Source: Ophiocordyceps camponoti-saundersi (nom. inval.) (Eukaryota; Ascomycota; Sordariomycetes; Hypocreales; Ophiocordycipitaceae). Taken from it: DNA of 23,862 bases. How positions within the stretch are numbered: the first letter of the stretch is position 1; every line of letters starts with the position of its first letter. The position numbers were made by a program, and so were the translations under genes. This document shows, piece after piece, positions 1 to 10,699 of this stretch. The notes beneath the pieces were generated by a model. It made no database searches. It was not told where the DNA came from and worked only from the letters and a program-made list of their open reading frames with translations. The stretch covers positions 1 to 23,862 of the forward strand of contig PDHQ01000441.1 of the NCBI GenBank assembly GCA_003339415.1. Direction: 5' to 3'.

Positions 1-290
1 ACTTTTTTAATAGCTATTAAGATAAGGTTAAGGGCTAATTCTTCGTTAATTCCTTCCTCTCTCTTAGCCCGAGGGAAACTAATCTACGCTTTATACTTAG
101 TTATAGTCCTTATCCTCTCTTAACCGCTCTTTATATCCTAATACTTAAATCTCTCGGAATAAAAAAAAAGGTTAAGAGACTATTTAATTAAATTTTATAT
201 AAGCCTCTAATAGCTCCCTACGTAAAGCTAACACGGTTTCCCCTTTAAGGATCTCTGCTACCGTTACTATAAAATACTTAATAACTCCTT
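1..290 (+). repeat. Dispersed repeat R1, copy A (cut by window edge)
   Basis: The stretch aligns with copies at about 1,560-2,240 and 2,440-3,070. Shared words include the 'agataaggttaagggctaat' block at 20-39, the 'gggaaactaat' block near 73, the 'ctatttaat' block near 180 and the 'cgttactataaa' end. The left part of the repeat lies outside the window. I see no ORF in it, and the family is not identified; it could be a solo LTR or part of a noncoding element. Confidence 0.6.
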
Positions 291-299
291 AACTATAGT

Positions 300-1100
300 T
301 TATTAGTTTACTATTAATATAATCCTTAAAGGTATCCTTTATAATCTATACCTACGCACTCTTATGCTTATTATTTCTTCTTAATATCGCTATCTCTCTT
401 CCTTAGTATACCCTATATACGCTCGCCTTACTACCTATCTCTCTTTTTATTCTATTATAAATTTATAAGTTATATTCTAATCTTTCCTACTTATAGTGTA
501 ACTTATAGTTTTCCCTAGTTATAGTATAACTTATAATCTTCCCTACTTATAATATTACTAATTCTCTCTCTAATTACTATATATATATATATAAGAGCTA
601 GTTATAAACCCGTATTCTAACTAGATAAAACTCTATATAGTAATCTTAATACTTTATACTGCCCCCACCTTATTACGTATTCCCTTTTACTTTCGTTTTC
701 CTTCTAATACGTTCCTTCGTTCTCCCTTCTATATTTCGCCTCTCTATTATTATCCTCGTATTATAATTATAATCTTAATAATAAATAATATTTATTTTTA
801 TTACCTTAATATAATTTTACGCGTAGACCTTAATATACTTTCTTATAAAATATCTTACTACGATAGATACCTATATATATATAATATTACCCCTTAACTT
901 ATATATACTCGCTACCCGATATATCCTCTATTCCTATACCTCCCCTTATTATAAAAATACTAAAAGACTAACGCTAATTTATCCTTCTTTCGCCTAAACG
1001 ACGCTTTATATTAAGCGAGCTATCACACCTACTTATAATATTACGAAAAGCCCGCCAGGTTTATAAAATAAAGAATATAATACCGAGAAATTTCTATGCT
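300..1100. other. AT-rich RIP debris without recognisable gene
   Basis: No protein family, RNA gene or terminal repeat was recognised. The stretch contains a short imperfect tandem repeat (481-556) and a TA dinucleotide run at about 579-593. Stops occur in every frame at high density. Confidence 0.6.
481..556 (+). repeat. Imperfect tandem repeat, about 27-bp unit
   Basis: About three consecutive units of the form cctacttatagtgtaactta, each followed by a tatagttttc-like tail, differ by a few substitutions. It is a local minisatellite with no sign of function. Confidence 0.55.
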
Positions 1101-1103
1101 AAA

Positions 1104-1320
1104 AGGGCAAAGTAACGGCAGATAGATTAAGAAGAATTAGAAGATTCCTAGAAAGAGAAGACGAAAGCCCGTGCTCGGATTACCCGTATAAAGAAGCTTA
1201 CTATTAAAGCCGCAGAAATCGATAAGAGGAAGAAAATTAGCTTACCCCCTAAGGATCTAGGTCCTAACTAAGACTTAATTATTACGGCGTTTACGCGACG
1301 TTTTATAACCTTAGTTACTT
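1104..1320 (+). pseudogene. Lys/Arg/Glu-rich coding scrap, unassigned
   Basis: Read from 1104 in one plus frame, this 72-codon stretch gives a charged, probably helical peptide. Visible segments are RQID, EELEDS, KARARITRIKKLTIKAAE and IDKRKKISLPPKDLGP. The few stops are TAA or TAG, as RIP would make. Purine-rich codons stand out from the pyrimidine-rich flanks, which supports former coding sequence. Such basic helical tails occur at the ends of several fungal transposases, but no catalytic motif is present and I do not assign a family. The stretch is flanked by AT-rich debris; the start and end are unknown. Confidence 0.4.
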
Positions 1321-1559
1321 ATAATAAGTAACTAAATATTAATAAAATATCTACTAATAAACTATAAAAAGAATATACTAATAATAAAAATATTAACGAA
1401 AAAAATATTAATAGTTAATATATTAATAATTAATATAATATTTTTATATAAATAGTAATAATTATCACTTCTAAGTAATAGTATAAAATTTTTTTATTAC
1501 TAGCTTAAAGGCTATATATTTTAATAGTAGTTATAAATATACTCTAGCTACGGAATAAG

Positions 1560-2240
1560 AACTATATAGTCGAGTTTACTCTATAGTAAATACCTACGAT
1601 ATCTATATACTCCTTTACGTGACCGTTATCTTTAACTTATATACGTTAGGATATATAGCTATACCGTATACGGTAATAAGCTTTATCGGTATCCTCTATT
1701 ATAAAAGCGATAATATATTTATTTTCTATATAAAGATAGGAAGGGGAGAGATAAAGGTATAGGAACTATCTAACCGAACTTTTAAAACTTTATAATAACG
1801 GTTAACTTACTTACTCGCTATATAAAAGTCTAAGGTTCGAAGCAAATCTTTAATTCCGTTTAGTAGAGTTTTACCTATAAGCCCTCTCTAATACTTAACT
1901 TATAATATACGACTTTTAGGAATATTATAAAGATAAGCTTTAGGGCTAATAACTAGCCTAATTCTTCCTTTCTTAAGGGAAACTAAATAGCACTATATAC
2001 TTTATAATAACCGCTATCCTATCTTAGGCGCCTTTTATTACCTTTATCTATATAGGGTATTAAGAGATAAAAAAGTACCGACGACTATTTAATCTATCTT
2101 AGCGTAAGCCTCTATTAGCATTTTATATTCGTATAGCGCTTACCTTCCTTAGGTATTACTATTACCGCCGTCGAACTGCCCTCTACTAGATAACTTCTAC
2201 CTCGTAAAATCGACTATAGCTAGAGCCTTACTCTTATCTC
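1560..2240 (+). repeat. Dispersed repeat R1, copy B
   Basis: This copy aligns with copy C over several hundred bases. Shared landmarks are 'tttctatataaagatag' near 1722, 'tttagtagagtttta' near 1858, 'acgacttttagga' near 1910 and 'aagataag' near 1932. The right half also aligns with copy A. The copies are strongly diverged, mostly by C/T and G/A differences as RIP would produce. There is no coding potential and no recognisable terminal motif. Confidence 0.6.
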
Positions 2241-2361
2241 TAAAAACTACCGTTATCTAAGAACTCCCCCCCCCTTATATAACTCTGCGCTTACTCCTTA
2301 TATATTCTTCCTTTACTAACGCGCTTACTCCTTTCCTCCTTTATAATAAACTAAACTCTAG

Positions 2362-2384
2362 TATATATATATATATATATATAT
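2362..2384. repeat. (TA)n microsatellite
   Basis: An uninterrupted alternating TA run lies between repeat copies B and C. It is probably a by-product of the high TpA content. Confidence 0.85.
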
Positions 2385-2439
2385 CGGCTTATAATAACTA
2401 ACCTAAGATAATACTATAGTAATCCCGGAATCCGATACT

Positions 2440-3070
2440 ATAGTTTGGCGCGGGAAGAAGGATACCCCTAGCGAGTATAGTAGATACCTTAGGGGCGTAA
2501 TTTCTTATTTAACTATAGCTTTTAGATAATATAAAGGGTAATCTCTAGCTTTTTAGGGATAAGTTAGATAGTAATTCTCTATAGAGAAAGCGATAAGAAG
2601 TCGGATTTCTATATAAAGATAAGAGGAATAAGGGAAAAGAAGGAGGGAACTATTTTACCGAAAATAGAAAATTATAAAAGAAGTGCATAAATTAGTAATT
2701 TATAGTATTAAATTCTAGTATTTAAAATAAGGTTATAATTCCATTTAGTAGAGTTTTACTATAAGTTCTCTTTAAGACTCGACTTATAATTTACGACTTT
2801 TAGGATAGCTATAAAGATAAGGTTAAGGACTAATTATTAGTTAATTCCTTCCTCCCTCGATAGAAACTAATTTATGCTATATATCTAGTATCGTAATAAT
2901 TCCTATCCTATCTTAACCGCCTTTTATATTCCCGTCGTTATAAACTCTAAAGGGAAAAAAAGGGTTCCGGAACTATTTAATTTAACCGTTTCTATGCCCT
3001 TCGTTCTACCCTAGGTAAGGCTAACGTATATCTTTCTTTATCATCTCTGCCACCGCCGCTAAAGTATCTA
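2440..3070 (+). repeat. Dispersed repeat R1, copy C
   Basis: It shares with copy B the blocks 'atttctatataaagata' near 2608, 'tttagtagagttttac' near 2745 and 'acgacttttagga' near 2801, and with copy A the 'agataaggttaagg' and 'ttaattccttcctc' blocks near 2815-2850. A rare 'gccaccgccgc' tail near 3050 keeps CpA. Same orientation as A and B. The spacing between copies is unequal (about 1.9 kb then 0.9 kb), so this is a dispersed family rather than a tandem array. Class unknown. Confidence 0.6.
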
Positions 3071-5060
3071 TCTATAATATATATATATATTTCCGTATTT
3101 ATACCTATAAAAAAAAGTATTAAAGAAATTATATAAGGTTTTATAATGTATATTTCGGCATTCTTAACGCCCTGCTATTAAAGATATAACTTATACGGCT
3201 ACTAGCACTATTTAGCACGACCCCCCCCTTATTCTATATAGATTATTATTTTAAGTTAAAATAAGCATAACCGCCCTCCTCCTTTAACGCAGTTATTATT
3301 TCTTTCTTAATCCGTTAGTTCCCTTACTATACTAAAGTTATCTCTTTGCAGCCTTTTATATTTTTTTTCCCTACGTATATATATAATAGAAAAAAGAAAA
3401 GTTAGATAATTTAGTAGAAAAATTAAATTGCAGCTCTTAGAAAATAAGAGTATATAAGGATAACGTCGACGATAAGTTTAACCTGCCCCGTACGTGCTAA
3501 ATTAAACTCTAACTAGGCTTACTAGCGCTTGCCTTTATAAGCTACTATAAATAAATAATACTTATCTTTACTTACTTCTCTTACCCTATACTCGCTAAAC
3601 GCGTAATATATCCTTCCTTTCTTTTCTTTAATATATATATTTAAATATACTTTTAATTTATTATTCTTTCCTATATAGACTTTAGTTATACTCCCGCCTA
3701 GGTATATAATCGCATTTTTTAATAAATATTTCTAAAAATAAACCCCTCGAACTTTCTTACTTACGGTCTTACGTACTTTACTAACGTTAGCCGTATACTA
3801 TTATCGGGCCTATACTCCCTATAATATCTAGCATAAGCCGCTTACTCGGCTATATACGCTTATTTCCCGTAAAACTTAATATACCTTCTTATAAAGTAAA
3901 ATTAAATATAAATAATACTTAGCGAAATAACTAGGAATTACGATTTATCCTTACTACGATCTTATAATCCCCTTATATCTCTACTAGTATATCCCCTTAT
4001 ATATATATTTTACTACGATTTTACCTACGAGTTTTTCTTTTTCTTTATCCTTTCTCCTTATATACGTATATACTCTTACGTGCTTATATATAACGTAAAA
4101 AACTTTATTTTATAATACGATCCTCCCCTACTACGTATATTTAGAGCCTATAGCTAGACTCTTCGGCTATTAATAAAACCTATACTAGAGATATATTACT
4201 ATTAATTAGACCCGGATCCCGGTATAGACTAGACCACGACTATAGCCTCTCTTTTAGCGACTTCGACTACTATAAATATACTATAGGAATTACGTGCTAT
4301 AATAATCTAATTATATTTATAGATCTTTTATCTTTAAGACTAGTTAAACCTTTCCCCCTACCTAGAGGCTAATAAGACTTATAGTAAAGAATCGACTGCC
4401 TTACGGAATACCGCTTAAACTTTTTAACCTAGCGGTAAGGCCTCTTACGAACCTTTCTAGCTATTTACCCCGGTAAGATAGCCGAATACCGAAACTCGGG
4501 GGCGTTTAACGACTTTAGATATATACTCCCTCCTAATTATACTACTCGGTTTCGGGAAAAGCTTAGGACTATTATAATTTCCCTTAATAGTCCCGAAAGC
4601 TTTATAAGTAGGACGGAACGTAGGAGTATCTTTTACTATTAGTAGTTAGGTTTAGGTTAATTATATTACTCCCCGTGCCTATACCCGTTATAATACGGGA
4701 GCAGATACCTATTTCCCTTATAGTCTTCGTTTCGCTAGAATACGTAGCGAAGCGCCTCGCTCCCGTGCCTATTCCCGTTTCCCCCGTCCCTCTTATTAAT
4801 ATCTAAGTCCGTAAGGCGGGTTCGGTACGTAAATACTTAAATATTACGTTAATTATTTACCTTATCGTGAAATTACTTAGAATAATACTAATAGAAACTA
4901 AGAATCACTATCCTATCCTTACTAGGATTTCTACCTGCCCCCTAGCTTTTACTAGCACGTGCCCCTAACTATTTTATTAGAATTTCGCCTACTACGGTTT
5001 TTCTCTTTTTCCTCCTTCTCCGTAGCCTAGAATCTTTATTTATAGTACTAATATTATTAT
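3071..5060. other. Unassigned RIP debris, some coding-like patches
   Basis: No family could be assigned in six frames. Between about 4,200 and 4,800 the sequence is less AT-rich and has moderately open plus-strand frames broken mainly by TAA/TAG, suggesting an old coding element, but I could not find reverse transcriptase, integrase or transposase motifs. The stretch 3,390-4,100 is mostly low-complexity AT with scattered CG. Confidence 0.45.
4672..4778. repeat. Short direct repeats with two hairpins
   Basis: A 17-bp word, cccgtgcctatacccgt at 4672-4688, recurs with one mismatch at 4762-4778. Between them are two inverted repeats: cccgt/acggg (4684-4688 with 4695-4699) and ttcgcta/tagcgaa (4731-4737 with 4745-4751, 7-base loop). 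The cluster is more GC-rich than its flanks. It could be part of a transposon end or a subterminal repeat; no target-site duplication was identified. Confidence 0.5.
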
Positions 5061-5139
5061 TTACTTAACGTCTCCCTTCCGTAATAACGTTTAGTAAATA
5101 TAGCTATTATAATATTTATATTATATTAACTAACTAAGT

Positions 5140-5815
5140 ATTCCTATACCCCCTAAAAAATTCTTTACTAAATTTTCTAACTTTCTCCCTATAGCGCCTT
5201 CTCGTTCCCGTCGCCGTTCTCTAAAGATATATAACCGCGATAACGGCACGGTCTTATAAAACCTAACTATATCTAATAAGTCGTTACTCTATTAACCTTT
5301 CTATTCTATATATCCGAATATTAAAATAAAAGCTAAATACTATAAAAGAAACTCTAAAACCGATATTAAGCCTAAAGAGAATAATACTAAACCTAATATA
5401 AAGATAATAAATACTAAGGTTAAAAAATAATCTAAACCTATATCTATAAGCTATACTTCTTATTCTCCTTATCTCCCTTCCTCTTTATATTATATACCTA
5501 CTAACTATAAGCTCTATTTAAAAACTAGCCCCTTCTGCCTTTTAAAATAACTAATAACTAATTAGGTCGCCTCTATAATATTACGCTCCTAAGTATTAAG
5601 GTCGAAGATATTCCGACTATCCGTATTAAAAAATCGTTAAAAAATAAATTATCTCCTTCTTCTAATAAAAAGCTAGCGTCTAAAAAAGCTAAGCGAAATA
5701 GTTTACTTAAAGAAGTAGTCTAAGTGCTGCTATTATAAAACTCTAAAGCTAGCCTTCCCTCTATTATACTATATTTTATAACTATACGCTAATATATATC
5801 CTATAAGTAATAGTA
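5140..5815 (+). pseudogene. Lys/Ser/Asn-rich degenerate coding stretch, unassigned
   Basis: In the frame starting TTC TTT ACT near 5161 the translation runs for about 95 codons with only three TAA stops. It contains an Arg/Ser patch (APSRSRRRSLKIYNRD) followed by Lys/Asn-rich low-complexity sequence. Further downstream, around 5,590-5,720, another open stretch reads KVEDIPTIRIKKS and KKLASKKAKR. These could be linkers of the adjacent RRP5 relic or a separate captured fragment; I cannot decide. Boundaries are approximate, and frame shifts are likely. Confidence 0.35.
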
Positions 5816-5824
5816 GCGGATACC

Positions 5825-6650
5825 TATAGCGCGTAATTATTAAGTCTAGTAACGGTTACCTCGTAGCCGGTAACGTCCGTAAGGTTAAAGAGTATAGCGT
5901 ATTTATCGTTATTAATAACTCGGCTAACGTTAGCGGCCTATATCGTAGTAGTTAGATAGCCGATAATCTAGTTAAGGACGCGACTAAATTATATAAAGCG
6001 CGGGATATCGTTAAATATAAAGTACTTAACGTCGACGCGTAAAAGCGGAAGTTTAGCCTTAGCCTTAACTAATCGCTTTTTAAGATAAAGATAGCGATAT
6101 AGCTTATCCGTACTTAGATAAGGATAACGGAGGTACTACTCTCGTCGATAGCGATACGGATATAGATAACGTTATCTTAAAGTTATAAAAGAGTAACGAC
6201 TAAGCGACGGAGAATATAAGCGATATAGAAGGAGAGTAAAATAACGCTAAACTTTAAATTAGCGGCGGCGGTCTCGGGGCGCTTAAGAAAATCTTATAGG
6301 CTACCTACCCGCTTTACTTATCTTACTCTAAACTTAGCTCTAACGAGGAGCCCGGCTCTAGCAGTAAATAGCTAGCGTAACGAAAAAGAAGAAGAAGGCT
6401 TTAGTTAAGGTTTATAGGACGATCACGCTCGACGCGTATGCCCCGTAGATAGCGAGCGACTACGAGCGGCTGCTCCTCGGCTAGGCTTAGTTATCGGCGC
6501 TATCTATCGCGTATATATCTTTCCGGATATACGTAAGCGAGCTGCCTAAGGCGCGCGAGGTAGCGGGGCGTGCGATTAAGACTATTAGCGTGCGGGAAGA
6601 GAGCGAGAAGCTAAATATCTAGGTTACCTATCTTAACCTCGTAGTTATAT
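5825..6650 (+). pseudogene. RRP5: RRP5 fragment, RIP-mutated (rRNA processing factor)
   Basis: Rrp5 is a nucleolar protein of the small-subunit processome with tandem S1 RNA-binding domains followed by C-terminal HAT/TPR repeats; it is needed for pre-rRNA cleavage. Here the frame from 5830 encodes a typical late S1 domain: GNVRKV, KEYSVFIVINNSANVSG, IADNLVKDATKLYKA, then KVLNVDA and KRKFSLSLN. An acidic/Ser linker and a KKKKKA patch follow (about 6,080-6,410). The HAT start reads SDYERLLLG, SELPKAREVAGRAIKTIS and VREESEKLNI at 6,455-6,630, in a second frame. Stops are TAA/TAG at expected Gln, Glu-neighbouring or Trp positions. Homology stops near 6,650, just before element copy 1. The full gene encodes roughly 1,700-1,800 residues, so this is an isolated internal fragment. 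The real RRP5 should lie elsewhere. Confidence 0.8.
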
Positions 6651-6789
6651 TTCCGGAGGCGGGCGCGATTAATAGGCAGGGTACTCTAAGCGTCCGATAT
6701 ATAGAGGTATCTTTATCTTAAGATACTTAAATAATACGCCCCTATAACTCTTAGATAATTCCCTTTTAGCGATTCTTTATACTGCCGTT

Positions 6790-7830
6790 CGCTATTTATA
6801 TTTCCTTTCTATACTCTCGCTTATATTACCTTATAACCTTAGCGACGTATTATACTCCGTCCCGGGACGTGCCTATTAGCTCTAGCCGTCTCGATAAAGT
6901 TCGCCACGGTTCCGTCTAATAATTCGGAAAACCCGCTCCTATTATAAGAATTCCCTATAACGATATAATTAGCGTATCGGTTCCTAAACGCCCCGTATAT
7001 AATAATATAGTCGCAGAACGCCCGAGGCACCCTATTATTACGATAATAGCGGTATCGATTAACTACCTCCCTATAACTAGCTATTATAATACCTTATATC
7101 TAGTCGCACTACCTAAAAAGGCGAGTAATATATATCTAATCTATATTATTCGGGTTATTAATAACTACCGTAAGAGTTATATTTCTTTTTAGCGGCATAG
7201 CTATTACCTAGCTCTCCTAGTCCTATTTTACTTCGTTATTTCCCGCTTTTCCGAAATAAATTTCTCCTAGATTTACGTTTATCGTATAGTACTTAAGTTT
7301 CTCGGCGGAATCTGCCGATATCGTTCCTAGCGTATAGTAAAGCTTCCTATTATATACGCTCTTCGTAATCTACCCGAACGGGGATCCTAGGAAGTTTACC
7401 GCTATATAAGTCTCGGATAACGATATTTCGCAATCTCGATATAATAATAACCCTCGAGAAATCGTAAAACACTTAAAAAGCGTGCGCGAGGGAAAAAATA
7501 CTAAATACTACCCGTTTCTAATAATAAATAGAGTAAACTTAACGGAGAGAGGATTTTTTTCCACGCTATACGACTAATTTCTATATTTTATATATATACG
7601 GCTTCGATTACTAAGTTATTACGTGTTTATTCCCCTACTATATCTATAAGTTACGATCTCTTCCCTCTAGATACCTCCTCTGCTATTTTGCGAGTGTTCT
7701 TATTTTTCACGCCCGATTTTATATACTATCTTTATAGCTATATTACTTTAGATAGACTTCGCTACCTACCTACGTGCTTTTCTCTACCGACTAATTAAAA
7801 CCTAGGATTATAATACCCGCGCGTTAATAG
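6790..7830 (-). pseudogene. Multicopy unidentified coding element, copy 1
   Basis: Minus-strand relic of a gene present four times in this window. In its conserved frame, 5' to 3', it reads NFLGSPFG, KLYYTLGTISADSAEKLKYY, a KWD.E.. VIAM segment, INNPNNID, GIIIASYREVVN, VPRAFCDY and GAFRNRYANYIVIGNS, then ends near 6,840. A 63-codon part (6839-7030) is still free of stops. The segment from KWD to IARLL resembles a helix-turn-helix or Myb-like fold in spacing, but this is only an impression. Conservative exchanges between copies (R/K, D/N, E/N) support this frame. The 5' flank (7,430-7,830) also aligns with copy 3. No transposase catalytic triad or RT motif is seen, so I give no function. Confidence 0.6.
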
Positions 7831-7839
7831 AATACTACG

Positions 7840-8790
7840 AGTAGAAGCATATAGAAATAATATAGTATCTTAAGTTTTATCTAAAAACGTAGTAGAGAAT
7901 AGTATAGTCTTTGCAAGTAGCGAGTATAAATAATAACGCTATAATCTCACCGCTTAGCTATATACCCTAAACTACTTTATAGCGATCGTTTCCTTTTTAG
8001 GATTTTTAGTTATTACTTATAAGACTAACACTTACTTTTAAGCTATAAAGGAAGCACCTTCTAATTTACGTATACGTGACACTTTCTAGGTACGTTATAC
8101 TTACACAATAACGACGATTAAGGTACGTACTATCGCTACGATTCTATTATAAGGTAACGGCAGTACTAATAAAGGTGTTAATATTCCTAATATTATAACT
8201 AGGATAATAACTCTGCTAGGTCTATATTGCTAGACTAGGCCCTTAAAGAGGGCTGGCAGCGCTAACTAAGTAAGAGGGATGCCTATAAGGTAGGTCGTAT
8301 AATAGATTCCCCTCTAAACCGCTATATAATAAGCGATAAAGGACTTATAATAATCGCCGTCGATAGATAGGTTTATAACGCCTCGTCTTCTAATACCGAA
8401 TATAACTCCTTATAAAGGCAGAGATATAGCGCGCCTATAGTCGAAAGGAAACGCGCTTTACTAAATAGTTAGATAGGCTAACGAATATAACCGAGTCCTG
8501 CCGACCGTATAATAAGCCTCCTTGCTAGTCGAACGTATAGCTTCTATATACCGATCGAAACGCTAAATAACGATACTCGAAATATTATCTTAATACCCCG
8601 ACTATCTCCTCTACTTACCTAGAGACCTAGCGTATAAAGAGCTAAACTCTTAAAGAGATTTTTAGTATATACTCTACGATACGATCTAAGAGCATCGTGC
8701 GCGGTAATTTAGTAATAAAACGCGTCCTTACCCGGCTTATTTAATACTTATAAATAGTATACTTTTAAGATTCTTAGAAGATTCCCCTTT
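7840..8790. other. Spacer between element copies 1 and 2; coding-like patch
   Basis: This stretch does not match the other spacers. From about 8,220 to 8,680 both strands have frames with few stops, and the plus frame near 8,300 reads RDAYKVGRIIDSPLNRY and DKGLIIIAVDR. GC content and retained CpA/TpG (e.g. the 'gggctggcagcgc' near 8,250) are higher than around it. This suggests a former gene or transposon, but I recognise no family. Confidence 0.35.
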
Positions 8791-8799
8791 AGGCACTTT

Positions 8800-10411
8800 T
8801 CTTATTATAACCTACTATTTATATTCCTTTAGCATACTCCCCTTTTCGCTACCTTATAACTTTAGGTACTTATAATATATCTTACCGGGACGCGGCTAGC
8901 TACTCTAAGCCCCTATTTAACGTCTAAACGGTTTTTTCTAGGTAATCCGGCAATTTACCCTCGTTCCTAATATATAGAGTTCCTATAATAATATAATTAG
9001 TATATCGATCCCTAAACTCCCCCGCAACCTTAATATAGTTTACGAACGCCTAGTGCACGCTTTTATTACTATATCCGCGGTATCGTCTAACTACCTTTCT
9101 ATAATTAGCTACTATAATCCCCTATATTTAGTTAGGTATCTTAAGAATGCTAGCGATATATCTCTTATCTATATTATTCCGGTTATTAAGAGGTATAGTA
9201 ATACTTAAGTTCCTCTTCGTAAGTAAGGCTATTACCCTCTCCTCGCTATTTTATTTTTTCTTAATATCTCTCGCTTTCCCCGAATAACTATTTAATAGAC
9301 TTATATTCGTCGCACGATACTTAAGCCTCGTAGTAGAGTCTGCCGATATCGTTTCTAGGCTATAGAAGATCTCCTCCTCCCTAACGGTCTTCTTAATCCT
9401 CCTAAACGGTAATCCCGGGAAATCTACGTCCGCGGGAGTCTGCTACGCGGATATCTTACGATCTCGAGGAAAGGATAACCCTTAGGATATAGAAGAATAC
9501 CTAAAGGGCGGCCGCGAGAACGGAAAACCGAAGATTTTACCCTCTCCTTACGATAAATAAAGTAAAGTTAATAACGGGAGTGTTTTTCGGGCTATACGAC
9601 GAATCTTAATACCTCGCGGGATTTAGAAGAAAACGTAAATTACTACTACGAGAAAGGAAACGAAGACTTTAACGTCTTTATAACGGTAAATAAAGTAAAC
9701 TTAACGAGAGAGGATTCCTTACGCGGCACGACGAATATCCTAATTTTTATACGTTTATGCCTTAAATTACTAATTTCTTACGCTTTTATTCCTTCTCTAA
9801 CTTTTAAAGTTACGATTCTTTCCTTCTAAACGCTTTTCCTATATTTTTCTACTATTCTCTATTTACGCTAAAAGAATCTATATAATAACTCTCTAGACTA
9901 CCTACTTAGAATATACTTCGGTACCTTCTCACGTTTAACCTAGACTAACTAATTAGCTTTCGAGATTAGCGGACTTATTACCGATAGTTTAACTAATAGG
10001 CTTACTAGATTACTATATTAATAGTACGTACTGCCGGTACGTACCTGCTATTCGATTTTTTAAGTTTTTTTTTTAGTATTATATTATTTTTCTTCCCTCT
10101 CTCTTACGGCTTTAGTATTTTTTCCTCGGCTTTCTGCCTCTTTTTTAGCACTAATAGTTTCTCCTTTTCCGGGTCTAGTTTTCCCTATCCCCGGAGGGTA
10201 TATATTAGGGGTAGTAGAGAGGGTACTAAGGGCGTATATACGATATATAGAAGTATAGTTTACTACGAGGGTTAGACTATATACCTCCGGAGGGTTAGAC
10301 GATTCTCTTTTATATATCGACCCCTATTCTTAGTACCTCTATTCCTATATTTCCCCTCTTATTTTAGGTACGCTAGCCTTATACCGAGATACCTATACCT
10401 AAAAGGTATAT
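8800..10411 (-). pseudogene. Multicopy unidentified coding element, copy 2
   Basis: Minus-strand copy with the longest preserved 5' part. Its 5' 0.6 kb (9,765-10,411) is an inverted match to the start of copy 4. Near the 5' end it codes for a charged stretch (ETISAKKEAE in one frame). The conserved core, in order, reads ADSTTRLKYRATN, SEERVIALLTKRNLSI, NNIDKRYIASILKIPN, GIIVANYRKVV, FVNYIKVAGEFRDRYTNYI and ends near 8,810. Compared with copies 1 and 3 the core has the same order and spacing. Stops are TAA/TAG, and small shifts separate the 5' charged region from the core. The family is unknown. Confidence 0.6.
9765..10411 (-). repeat. Left arm of ~0.6-kb inverted repeat
   Basis: The reverse complement of this segment aligns with 12,196-12,815. 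Landmarks are the GTACGTAC-containing palindromic word near 10,026-10,045 (partner near 12,549-12,569), the 'gagaaggtaccgaagtata' word (partner near 12,662), the CCCCGGAGGG-like word near 10,190 and the 'cttataccgagatacctata' end near 10,392. The two arms are the 5' portions of element copies 2 and 4 in opposite orientation, not the ends of a single transposon. Confidence 0.75.
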
Positions 10412-10699
10412 ATACTAGGGATTAGCCCGACCTAGGTAAGTAGATAGAATATAGTTCTATTTATCTATCGAGTTTATATCTTAGTATTCCTTCTATCCGC
10501 GCTATCTAGCATACCCGATAAATACCTATAGATAGTATATATATAGGCAGCTACCTGGCAGGCACTTATATAACCTAGCTAGCGGGCCCCTTCTTCTTCC
10601 CCCGTAGCTACGTAGCCTAAGCTTAGCCTCCTTATTATTATACTTATATATATATATTTTGCTTCTTCGTTACCTTATTATAGTAATAGTCTCCTTATA

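Noticed and set aside
481..556. CRISPR-like repeat array
   Set aside because: The units are contiguous without spacers, imperfect, and the sequence context is eukaryotic.
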